Source: a bacterium
GTDB taxonomy: Bacteria; KSB1; UBA2214
Assembly: GCA_029560815.1 (NCBI GenBank)
Contig: JAKQKF010000046.1
Location: forward strand, 1-64,000
DNA: 64,000 bases
Direction of reading: 5' to 3'
A program made the position numbers and the translations under genes. The notes beneath the pieces are model-generated. The model searched no databases and had not been told where the DNA came from. It was given only the letters and a program-made list of their open reading frames with translations. This document shows, piece by piece, positions 19,464 to 27,001 of this stretch (its first letter is position 1; the number at the start of each line of letters is the position of its first letter).

Positions 19464-21020
19464 TTATTCCGAACTCATGTGACAGCCATCGCAGCTCTCT
19501 TCATAGTTGAATGCTTTTTCACCATTGTGACAGGTGCCGCACTGATCGTGACCGATCGCAGGGCTCTTGCTGACGGCTCCCGCTTTGCTGGCGCGAATCG
19601 AAAAAAGTCCGGCGTGACAGCTCGAGCAGTTCGGCTCGCTGGTATCCACATGCGATTCGTGGTTGAAAGTGACCTGGCCTGGACTGTCTTCCGACGGCGT
19701 AAAAGTGATCGGGGCGGGAAAGTTGAGGGTTTCGGCGGCGATGGCCCGGGCGGCTTCCGGCACTGCAGCCGGCTGATTGGGCTTTTGCGTGGCCAGGGAG
19801 TAACCGAAGCCGGCAAGGAGAAATACCAGCAGTCCGGCAAGCAGGCCCATGACCAGCTTGCCTTTGCGGCCGGCCTCAACCAGAGGCGGCTGGTGGTCAC
19901 CGAGCTTTTCCTCGCGCGGAAAGACGGGCAGATATTTGGCTGCCAGCCGGAACAGGACCAGTCCGGCGGCAATGATGGAGAGGGTTATCGCAACTTCCAT
20001 CCAGCTGGGCAGATAGTCAACGCCAGCGGAACGCGCCATGCCCGTGATTGCAACATTCAGGCGATTCATGACCAGGCCGAAAAGCGTTAATACCGCGGCG
20101 AAAAAGAGCCCGGCCTTGCTGGCACGGACCTTCGCATTGAAGAAGAGAATCATGGGCGTGATGTAGCCGAGGATGATCTCGATCAGGAAAAAGAAGCTCT
20201 CTCTGGAGCCATCGAAAGCATATTTGATCGATCCGCGCTCGATCATATTCTGCAGCCGCAGCACCAGGTAGATCATGAGAACGACGCCAATCACACGGCT
20301 GATATTCGCTAATAAACGCTGTTCGATCCCCTTGCCAAAAGCGCGCGCACTCAGATAGGATTCAAAGATGACCATCGCCAGGCCGCCCGCAAGCGCACTG
20401 ATGAAGAAAAAGACCGGCAGCATCCCAGAATACCAGATGGGATGCAGCTTGCTCGGGACGATCAGATAGAGCGAGCCCAGAGAGGACTGGTGCAGGGTCG
20501 AGAGGACGACGCCGGCTATGACCAGCGGGATCAGGATGCGATGGAAGAGATCCTGCCAGAACACCATGCGGAACCTCTCAAAGAAGGCCGGCAGAAATTC
20601 GAGAAAGAGGACGGTGGTGTAAAGCATGACGCACCAGCCCACCTCGAACATGACGGAATGGTGATTCCACATCGTGATGACATGCCAGACGTTATAGGGC
20701 TTGCCGAGATCGATGAGCAGAGCCACGATCACCAGAACATAGCCCAAAAAGGCGGTCAGGACAGTGGGACGGCCGATCGGCCGGTACTCCTTGAGATTGA
20801 AAATGTAGATGGTCGCGCAGACGGCAAATCCGCCCGCAGCAAGCGCGACCCCGATCAGAATGTCAAAACCGATCCAGATTCCCCAGGGGTAGGCATCCGA
20901 GAGATTGGTGGCGGCACCCAATCCGTTATAAAATCGATAGATGACAGAAAAGAGGCCCGCAGCCCAGATCACGGCCAGGGTGACGAGCCAGAAACTCGGT
21001 TTGGGAAGTTTAAATTTCAT
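19464..21020 (-). CDS. NrfD/HybB-like quinone-interacting membrane protein fused to triheme cytochrome c domain
   Basis: 518 residues. The N-terminal 400 or so carry about ten membrane helices of the NrfD/HybB family (YPWGIWIGFDILIGVALAAGG, FLGYVLVIVALLIDLGKPYNVW). The C-terminal 75 residues are a cytochrome c3/c7-like segment with CSSCH (465-469), CGTCH (494-498) and CDGCH (510-514), preceded by FNHESH. It should exchange electrons between membrane quinone and periplasmic hemes, with the upstream ferredoxin subunit. Good GAGGAA ribosome site. The fusion removes the need for a separate cytochrome subunit. Confidence 0.92.
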   Translation of the reverse strand: MKFKLPKPSFWLVTLAVIWAAGLFSVIYRFYNGLGAATNLSDAYPWGIWIGFDILIGVALAAGGFAVCATIYIFNLKEYRPIGRPTVLTAFLGYVLVIVALLIDLGKPYNVWHVITMWNHHSVMFEVGWCVMLYTTVLFLEFLPAFFERFRMVFWQDLFHRILIPLVIAGVVLSTLHQSSLGSLYLIVPSKLHPIWYSGMLPVFFFISALAGGLAMVIFESYLSARAFGKGIEQRLLANISRVIGVVLMIYLVLRLQNMIERGSIKYAFDGSRESFFFLIEIILGYITPMILFFNAKVRASKAGLFFAAVLTLFGLVMNRLNVAITGMARSAGVDYLPSWMEVAITLSIIAAGLVLFRLAAKYLPVFPREEKLGDHQPPLVEAGRKGKLVMGLLAGLLVFLLAGFGYSLATQKPNQPAAVPEAARAIAAETLNFPAPITFTPSEDSPGQVTFNHESHVDTSEPNCSSCHAGLFSIRASKAGAVSKSPAIGHDQCGTCHNGEKAFNYEESCDGCHMSSE

Positions 21021-21077
21021 AGGTTCCTCAACAGGGTGAGCATTTTTTGTAAGAGACCGGGCCTTCAGGAGGCCGTT

Positions 21078-21818
21078 CTAGACCGTTTCGTCAGGCTTTT
21101 CCTGCAGCTTGATTCTCCTGTTCACAATCCACCACAAGCCGGCCAGAAATGCCGTACCGGTCGTCACGATGCCGGGGATCTTGTTGAGCACTTTCCAGGT
21201 CAGATTGGGATAGGACTCCTCGATGATATTGGCGGGGAATCCCAGTTCAGCAAAGGGGAGGGCGGAGAGATAGAGCACCGAGGTGCCGCCCGCCTCTTTC
21301 AAACCATAGATGTGGGGCTGATATTTTTCCGGACTCTCGGCGATGCGCCGCCGGGCCTCGGCGATCAACTCCTCACGATCGCCGAAAATTGTCGCACCGG
21401 TCGGGCATGCCGCCGTACAGGCGGGCTGCTCACCGATCTTGAGAGCTTTTTCATAGCAGAAAATGCACTTTTGAATGACCGGGATCGGCTTGTCCCACTG
21501 GTATTTGGGAATGCCGAAGGGGCAGGCGATCATGCAGTAGCGGCAGCCAATACATTTGTGGCCATCATAGATCACGGCGCCCTCGGGCGTCTTGGTGAGC
21601 GCTCCCACCGGGCACGCAGAGGCGCAGGCGGGCTCTTCGCAGTGCATGCATTGCCGCCGGATGTTCACACCGTTGCGGTGCTCCATCGAACTCCAGGTGT
21701 AGGCGGTCAGCATGTGGTTGGCTGAATCCCGGGGCAGGTCGTTGATCTCTTTGCACGCCAGGGCACAGGCTTCGCACCCCACACATTTGGTTAAATCCGT
21801 TAGAATTGCGGCCTTCAT
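21078..21818 (-). CDS. HybA/HmcB-like 4Fe-4S ferredoxin subunit with C-terminal membrane anchor
   Basis: 246 residues from the start chosen because AGGAGG lies 6 bases before it; an in-frame ATG six bases upstream abuts the Shine-Dalgarno. Cys clusters CVGCEACALAC, CMHCEEPACASAC, CIGCRYCMIAC and CIFCYEKA...CTAAC fit four [4Fe-4S] centres. A C-terminal helix (IVTTGTAFLAGLWWIV) anchors it. No Tat signal is visible, unlike classic HybA, so the ferredoxin domain may face the cytoplasm. It partners with the NrfD-cytochrome fusion encoded next. Confidence 0.92.
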   Translation of the reverse strand: MKAAILTDLTKCVGCEACALACKEINDLPRDSANHMLTAYTWSSMEHRNGVNIRRQCMHCEEPACASACPVGALTKTPEGAVIYDGHKCIGCRYCMIACPFGIPKYQWDKPIPVIQKCIFCYEKALKIGEQPACTAACPTGATIFGDREELIAEARRRIAESPEKYQPHIYGLKEAGGTSVLYLSALPFAELGFPANIIEESYPNLTWKVLNKIPGIVTTGTAFLAGLWWIVNRRIKLQEKPDETV

Positions 21819-21852
21819 CCGCATCCTCCTGTTGGGTTATCTGCAGAGCGTT

Positions 21853-21942
21853 CTAAGATTTCTTTTTGGCCTGGCGCAGCTGGACCACATAATCCGTCAG
21901 AATGAAAGCCAGCGCCAGCGAGAGCAGAAGCAGTACGGCCAT
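21853..21942 (-). CDS. 29-residue single-span membrane peptide of the NrfD module
   Basis: Short frame MAVLLLLSLALAFILTDYVV followed by QLRQAKKKS: one hydrophobic helix and a positively charged tail, typical of a small oxidoreductase-complex subunit (compare small proteins in Hmc/CydX-type complexes). GAGGAA lies 7 bases upstream of the ATG, and the stop is 34 bases before the ferredoxin gene start. It is first in the operon after the sigma-54 promoter. Confidence 0.65.
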   Translation of the reverse strand: MAVLLLLSLALAFILTDYVVQLRQAKKKS

Positions 21943-21976
21943 AACGGGTTCCTCGGTTGAATGAGTTATGATTTCA

Positions 21977-22018
21977 GGAGTGCTCGGGCTGATCCTGTGA
22001 ATATAAGGGGAGCACTCC
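21977..22018 (-). promoter_or_regulatory. Leader inverted repeat in the NrfD operon
   Basis: GGAGTGCTC (21977-21985) and GAGCACTCC (22010-22018) are a perfect 9-bp inverted repeat with a 24-base spacer. It sits between the sigma-54 promoter and the small membrane peptide start. It could be a 5'-UTR hairpin or an operator. Confidence 0.45.
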
Positions 22019-22111
22019 AGCCCGCATCTTTTCCGCCGGCGACGAGGGCTATCCCTCGCGGCGGTGCCACAAGCACAGGGCAGTGCCCATGGCTGCGGGA
22101 CGCTCGGTCTT

Positions 22112-22127
22112 TGCAACTTGTGTGCCA
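22112..22127 (-). promoter_or_regulatory. Sigma-54 (-24/-12) promoter
   Basis: On the minus strand the sequence reads TGGCAC-ACAAG-TTGCA, matching the sigma-54 consensus TGGCAC-N5-TTGC(A/T) with GG and GC exactly 12 bases apart. Transcription would start near 22100 and read into the small membrane peptide, HybA-like, NrfD and GcvH-like genes. A sigma-54 activator with a heme-motif kinase is encoded just beyond that operon. Confidence 0.85.
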
Positions 22128-22250
22128 AAATGCACCGGATAGTAGATGGAGGGTTAAGTCACTGAATATCAATAACGAAAGCTAGATAATTATGAAGACA
22201 TAATGAACAGTGTGGCATAGCAGTTGATTAAATATTCAACATAATGCAAA

Positions 22251-22312
22251 GCAATTATACTAAATTGCGCTAAATATAGTATAGTTAGCTATAAATAACT
22301 GCTTAATATAGC
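22251..22312. promoter_or_regulatory. Overlapping inverted repeats, candidate activator sites
   Basis: GCAATT-N6-AATTGC (22251-22268), GCTAA-N11-TTAGC (22269-22289) and GCTATA-N13-TATAGC (22288-22312) follow one another. They lie about 125-185 bases upstream of the -24 element at 22122-22127, a normal distance for enhancer sites of NtrC-type activators. Confidence 0.45.
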
Positions 22313-22403
22313 AACAAGATCGATAGTTTGACTCCCTTTGGATTGTAGATTTCCTGAACAGGTTGCGGCGTGCAATTCAACCCCTTTCTTCCGTTAATTA
22401 CTG

Positions 22404-22432
22404 TTGACAAAATAAGTGCTTATTCCTATATT
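22404..22432 (+). promoter_or_regulatory. Sigma-70-type promoter
   Basis: TTGACA (22404-22409), 17 bases, TATATT (22427-22432): a consensus-like promoter about 100 bases ahead of the transglutaminase-like gene. Confidence 0.8.
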
Positions 22433-22534
22433 TAATCAAACTAAAGGTTCCTGGGTCTCGTCGCCGGCTGATTTTTCCTCTGCTGCATGGGCGCCATGCC
22501 TGTGACAACCAGCTCCACTGCGTGAGGTAAAAGT

Positions 22535-24244
22535 ATGAGAAGATACGTCGCTGCAATCGGCCTGCTTTTCGGCTGGATCGCCACCGGTCTGGCGGAGGAT
22601 TATTTGATCAATGGCGGACAGTATTCCGAGATCACCTACGAAATGGTACAGCGAGTCGCACCCGCCCCGGGCACCCAGAAGCTGGTTTTAAGCTACGTTC
22701 TGCCGGAAAGTTTCTCTTCGCCCACCTACCGGCAGTCCATCAGTGCCTTCCGCCTCGATTTCTCGGTTCCGCCCTCCAGCCAGGATGAAAAAGTGGACGA
22801 ACGCGGCAACCGGATCGTGCGCGCCATCTGGAACAAGCCCCAGTCCATGGTTCAGTCGACCTTGCGCTTCAAAGCGGGCAACAGCACGGAGCTGAAACCA
22901 CTGCGCACCAATGCCCCCTTTCCCCTCAGCCAGATCGGCCGCGGTGAGGAGGTCTACCTGAAATCAACCGAGCAGGCGCCGGCCGCCAATGAAGAGATCG
23001 CCAGTCTGGCCTCCCGGCTGACCGCCGGCAGCAAGACCGAATATGACGCCGTCAAACGCATCCTCACCTATGTCGTCGACAATCTGCGCTACGTCCTGGC
23101 CCCGCCCAGCTATGACGCCCTCTACTCACTGCGCACCGGCAAGGGCAACTGCCAGAACTATTCCCATCTGAGCGCCGCCCTGATGCGCGCCGTCGGCATC
23201 CCCTGCCGCATTGTCAACGGCGTCACCCTCAAGGAACCCTACGACGTCGAATTGACCAATGGCACCCTCACCCTGCGCATGGCCCAGGGACGCCACTCCT
23301 GGATCGAGGTCTGGTTCCCCGACCTGGGCTGGGTCCCCTTCGATCCCCAGCAGACCGCCCTCTACGTCAGCAACCGCTTCATCCGCGTCGAGATCGGCCT
23401 CGATAACGAGGAGACTTGCAACGACGGTCTTATCCGCTGGTCCCAGTCCCAGGGCGCCGAGGGCAGCCCCCAGTTCGAAGAGACTATCCAGTACGTTCTC
23501 GCTTCGGATCGTGTCAACCTGCGTGCGGAAAAACAGAATCATGGTCCGCAAAAACTGCTCTTCTTTCCGCCCGTCGAGGCCGGCTTCACCCCGGTGGCGG
23601 TAAGGTCAGCACTGCCGCCGGCACCCAAGCCCAAGCTCACCGAACAAAAGATCATGCGCCGTATCGCCTACAGCCAGCCCTTCAGCCAGGGCAACACGGA
23701 ATTCCCCCAGAATACCGATTTCCTCTCCGCGCGCGGCCCCGCACGCCTGGCAGAGAGCGGTGAAATGGAGATGCGCAAGAATTTTATGGTCGAAACCGCC
23801 GAATATGTCACCACCCAGGGCAATCAGTACGCCCAGACCTTCATCCTCGAAAAACCCCTCAAGCTCACACAAATAGGCCTCGCCCTGCACAAATTCGGCG
23901 GTTCGGGACAGCTCTGGCTCGAAATTCTCCGCGATGACGGCTCGGGCAAACCCGGTGAGTATATCGCCACCAGCAAGTATCTCGCCCTCGAGGAGATCAA
24001 ATATTCGCCCGGATATGACTGGGTCGATTTTGACTGCAGCGCGGACGAACTGCTGCTGCCCCCCGGCCGCTACTGGATGGCCCTCGGCTTCACCGGCAGC
24101 CCGATCATCAACTGGTTTTTCTCGTACGGCAAACCCGTGGGGCCGGAAGACGGCACCCGCTATAAAACCCTCTTCGACGAAACCTGGAGTCGAAGTCTCG
24201 CCTACGAATTCAATTACCGCATCACCGGTCTGACAGGGGAGTAG
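22535..24244 (+). CDS. Secreted transglutaminase-like protein
   Basis: 569 residues with a signal peptide (MRRYVAAIGLLFGWIATGLA|ED). The transglutaminase-like core (about residues 165-275) has the papain-type triad in family positions: Cys in GKGNCQNYSH, His in GRHSWIEVWFPDLGW and Asp in VPFDPQQ. The C-terminal 170 residues form a separate beta-sandwich-like region (FILEKPLKLTQIGLAL ... NWFFSYGKP) resembling accessory binding modules. A periplasmic or exported cysteine peptidase or transglutaminase is likely; the substrate is unknown. It has its own promoter and no obvious partner gene. Confidence 0.85.
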   Translation: MRRYVAAIGLLFGWIATGLAEDYLINGGQYSEITYEMVQRVAPAPGTQKLVLSYVLPESFSSPTYRQSISAFRLDFSVPPSSQDEKVDERGNRIVRAIWNKPQSMVQSTLRFKAGNSTELKPLRTNAPFPLSQIGRGEEVYLKSTEQAPAANEEIASLASRLTAGSKTEYDAVKRILTYVVDNLRYVLAPPSYDALYSLRTGKGNCQNYSHLSAALMRAVGIPCRIVNGVTLKEPYDVELTNGTLTLRMAQGRHSWIEVWFPDLGWVPFDPQQTALYVSNRFIRVEIGLDNEETCNDGLIRWSQSQGAEGSPQFEETIQYVLASDRVNLRAEKQNHGPQKLLFFPPVEAGFTPVAVRSALPPAPKPKLTEQKIMRRIAYSQPFSQGNTEFPQNTDFLSARGPARLAESGEMEMRKNFMVETAEYVTTQGNQYAQTFILEKPLKLTQIGLALHKFGGSGQLWLEILRDDGSGKPGEYIATSKYLALEEIKYSPGYDWVDFDCSADELLLPPGRYWMALGFTGSPIINWFFSYGKPVGPEDGTRYKTLFDETWSRSLAYEFNYRITGLTGE

Positions 24245-24295
24245 AACCGCTGATGTTCCTCACTCCATCCATGTTAAAGGCAGCCGGGACAATGA

Positions 24296-25906
24296 ATGAC
24301 TGAAAAGTACATCCTCACTCACGATCTTGGAACGAGTTCCAACAAAGCCGTTCTCTTCAACCTTTACGGGCGCTTGATCGCCGAAGCCAGACACGACTAT
24401 ACGGTTCATTATCCGCAAGCCAACTACGCGGAACAGGACCCCTACGATTGGCTCCACGCCGTCTACACTTCCACCCATAAGGCGATGCAAATGGCGGGTA
24501 TTTCCCCCGACCAGATCGCCGGCATCACTTTCAGCTGCCAGATGCAGACCGTGGTCGCGGTCGATGAAAAGGGCGTCCCTGTCATGCCTGCGATTTCGTG
24601 GCTCGATACCAGAGGCCAGGAGATCCTCTATGACAAGCTCTGGACCTGGCCGCGCATTATCGGCTACCAGCCTCTCCGTCTGCTCCGCTTCCTCCGCGTC
24701 ACCGGGGGCGCGCCGGGCCACACCGGCAAGGATCCTATCGCCAAGATCATCTGGCTGAAAGAAAAAAAGCCCGAGCTTTTCGCCAAAACGGCCAAATTTC
24801 TCGATGTCAAGGATTTCGTCATTTACCATCTCACCGGCAACTGGTGCAAGTCGGTCGATCTGGCCGCAGTCTGGTGGCTTCTCGATACCCGTAAAAACCG
24901 CAACCGCTGGGACGAAAAGCTCTGCCGCCTGGCTGGCATCGACCCGAACAAGCTGCCGCCAGCGCTGCCCAGCGCCGCAGTCGTCGGCACTCTCCAGGAT
25001 GAGCCCGCCCGTCTGATGGGACTGAAGCCGGGCATCCCGGTGATCAACGGCTCAGGCGATATCCCCGCCGCCGCGGTCGGTTCCGGCGCTCTTCACGAAG
25101 GTGAACTCAGCATCCGCCTCGGCACCAGCGGCGGCATTGCCGGCCATTTCACCCGACGCAAAATCGATCTCGCCCACTACGCCGGCTGCATCGGCAGTAC
25201 CTATCCGGAAAAATATTACCTGGCACTTGCCCACCAGGAGACCATCGGCATCTGCCTCGAATGGCTGGCCAACCGCATCCTCTATCACAAACAGCGCCTT
25301 TCGGAAGAAACCCTCTTCGAGGATGTCTATCAACTCCTCGACCATCTCGCCGCCCAGGCCCCTCCCGGCTCCGCCGGCCTGATCTTCACGCCGTGGATGT
25401 TCGGGGAACGCTGCCCGATCGACGATCATAACGTCCGCGCAGGTCTTTTCAACCTCCGCCTCGAACACGGACGCGAACACCTCATCCGCGCTGTCCTCGA
25501 GGGCATCGCCTTCAATCTGCGCTGGGGACTGGAAGTCCTTGAGAAACTCTATCACCCCGTCGAAAAGCTTCACATCATCGGCGGCGGGGCCAAAAGTGAC
25601 ATCTGGTGCCAGATCATCGCCGACATCACCAACCGCACCATCTGCCAGGCCGACAATCCCCAGCAGGCCAACGCACGCGGCGCGGCGATGCTGGCGAGCC
25701 TGTCACTCGGCTATATCAAGAACTTTGAAGCCATCAGCGATCATATTGTCATCCGCCAACGCTATACACCGGATCCGCAGAACCGCCAGCTCTACGACCA
25801 CCTCTTCAGGGAGTTTAAAAAGCTCTACAAACAGAACAAGAAATGGTACGCCCGCATGAACGGCGAAAAAGGATGGGCGATCACCAGCCGCGCGATGAAA
25901 CCGTAA
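24296..25906 (+). CDS. FGGY-family carbohydrate kinase (xylulokinase-like)
   Basis: 536 residues with both FGGY/ASKHA phosphate motifs: DLGTSSNKAVLF at the N-terminus and the glycine-rich IRLGTSGGIAGHF plus IIGGGAKSDIWCQIIAD in the C-terminal half. Family members phosphorylate pentoses, hexoses or polyols; xylulokinase is the nearest resemblance but substrate cannot be fixed. The WLDTRGQE motif is typical of xylulokinases. The ribosome site is weak (AAGG about 15 bases upstream). It starts 51 bases after the transglutaminase gene and may be cotranscribed. Confidence 0.88.
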   Translation: MTEKYILTHDLGTSSNKAVLFNLYGRLIAEARHDYTVHYPQANYAEQDPYDWLHAVYTSTHKAMQMAGISPDQIAGITFSCQMQTVVAVDEKGVPVMPAISWLDTRGQEILYDKLWTWPRIIGYQPLRLLRFLRVTGGAPGHTGKDPIAKIIWLKEKKPELFAKTAKFLDVKDFVIYHLTGNWCKSVDLAAVWWLLDTRKNRNRWDEKLCRLAGIDPNKLPPALPSAAVVGTLQDEPARLMGLKPGIPVINGSGDIPAAAVGSGALHEGELSIRLGTSGGIAGHFTRRKIDLAHYAGCIGSTYPEKYYLALAHQETIGICLEWLANRILYHKQRLSEETLFEDVYQLLDHLAAQAPPGSAGLIFTPWMFGERCPIDDHNVRAGLFNLRLEHGREHLIRAVLEGIAFNLRWGLEVLEKLYHPVEKLHIIGGGAKSDIWCQIIADITNRTICQADNPQQANARGAAMLASLSLGYIKNFEAISDHIVIRQRYTPDPQNRQLYDHLFREFKKLYKQNKKWYARMNGEKGWAITSRAMKP

Positions 25907-25951
25907 CCATGCACCTCTTGGCAGCAACATCATTTTCCGGGAGTGAATGAG

Positions 25952-26992
25952 ATGTCTCAGCGGGCACCAGGCACCCTTCTTATCGTCGATGATGAGGCCA
26001 TCATTCGCGATTCCCTTCGCCAATGGCTTGAAATGGAGGGATTCCGCGTCTTCACGGCCGAAAACGGCGACAGGGCGCTGCAGCTGTGCAAATTCGAAGA
26101 GCTGGACGTCGGTATTTTCGATATTCGTATGCCCGGTATGGACGGCATCACCCTGCTCAGCCGGACCCGCATCTGCCGCCCGGAAATGGATGTAATCATG
26201 ATGACCGCTTTCGCCAGCATCGAGGATGCGGTCCGCTGCATGAGTGAGGGCGCCCATGACTATATCATCAAGCCCTTTCCGCCGGAAAAACTCAGCAAGT
26301 CAATCCACCATCTCCTTGAGGCCCGGAAACTCCACGCTGCGCAGCGCGACCTGATCAGCCAGCAGGGGATGCTCAACCGCTTTTTCGACGCCTGCACACC
26401 GTTTCTCGCCCTGGGCACGGCCACAGCCGCTCTCTCCGGGCCGTCCTGGGCCGGAGCAGGCACCGGACAGGAGAGCGAACAGGAGCCCGCGCTTCTCCGG
26501 GAGTTGGTTGACCGGGCACTGGCCATCGGCCTCACCGCGCAGCAGGCCTCTTCACGCGATCTCCGCACCCTGGTGGAGACCGCCCTGCTGCTGGCCGATA
26601 TGCAGCCGGATGGCCGGTCACGGCCGAGCCTCGCTGCCTCCGCAGCAGGGGAGAGGCCGGCCGGCTTGCCCAGCGTGCCGGCCATTCTCGCTCTGCAGCT
26701 GCTCTTCGATCACCTTATCCGGAATGGCCATACCGATCCCCTGCTCTCCCTTGAGGTTGTGCCGGGAACACCCGCGCGGACTCGACTGAGCATCGGCCTC
26801 CGCAAACCCTTGTCCGAGCGCGATCGCGCTCTCCTGCTCGCCCGGCAGGAGGGGAGTGATCCCGATGCAGCCCGGCTCCGGCTCGCTGTACTTTTACTCC
26901 GGCTTCTGGACGCTACACTCGCCTTCACTCCCCGCCGCGAAGAGGGTGAAACCATCCTGATCACCTTTCCCGCTGCTGCAAAGAGCGAGTAG
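25952..26992 (+). CDS. Response regulator with unusual C-terminal domain
   Basis: 346 residues from an ATG with GGGAG 8 bases upstream; an in-frame GTG 9 bases earlier lacks a ribosome site. The receiver domain is complete (DDE, Asp57 in IFDIRMPG, Thr/Lys switch in MMTAFAS and IIKPFPPEK). The remaining 200 residues are not an AAA+ or DNA-binding domain. They look like a degraded histidine-kinase phosphotransfer/ATPase region (LQLLFDHLIRNGHTDPLLSLEVV ... ETILITFPAA) without G-box motifs. It lies just upstream of a sigma-54 regulator gene (9-base gap), so the two are cotranscribed. Confidence 0.85.
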   Translation: MSQRAPGTLLIVDDEAIIRDSLRQWLEMEGFRVFTAENGDRALQLCKFEELDVGIFDIRMPGMDGITLLSRTRICRPEMDVIMMTAFASIEDAVRCMSEGAHDYIIKPFPPEKLSKSIHHLLEARKLHAAQRDLISQQGMLNRFFDACTPFLALGTATAALSGPSWAGAGTGQESEQEPALLRELVDRALAIGLTAQQASSRDLRTLVETALLLADMQPDGRSRPSLAASAAGERPAGLPSVPAILALQLLFDHLIRNGHTDPLLSLEVVPGTPARTRLSIGLRKPLSERDRALLLARQEGSDPDAARLRLAVLLLRLLDATLAFTPRREEGETILITFPAAAKSE

Positions 26993-27001
26993 GCTGACCA
27001 C

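Larger units (their letters stand above)
21943..22534. other. Divergent regulatory region, AT-rich
   Basis: A gene-free region between the NrfD operon (minus) and the transglutaminase gene (plus). It contains a leader repeat, the sigma-54 promoter, overlapping inverted repeats at 22251-22312 and a sigma-70 promoter at 22404-22432. About 22160-22440 is markedly more AT-rich than the rest of the window. No protein-coding gene was recognised besides the 29-codon frame ending at 21942. Confidence 0.75.

Noticed and set aside
22213..22227. TGGCAT-AGCAG-TTGA as a plus-strand sigma-54 promoter
   Set aside because: It lacks the -12 GC and a sigma-70 consensus promoter lies closer to the transglutaminase gene.
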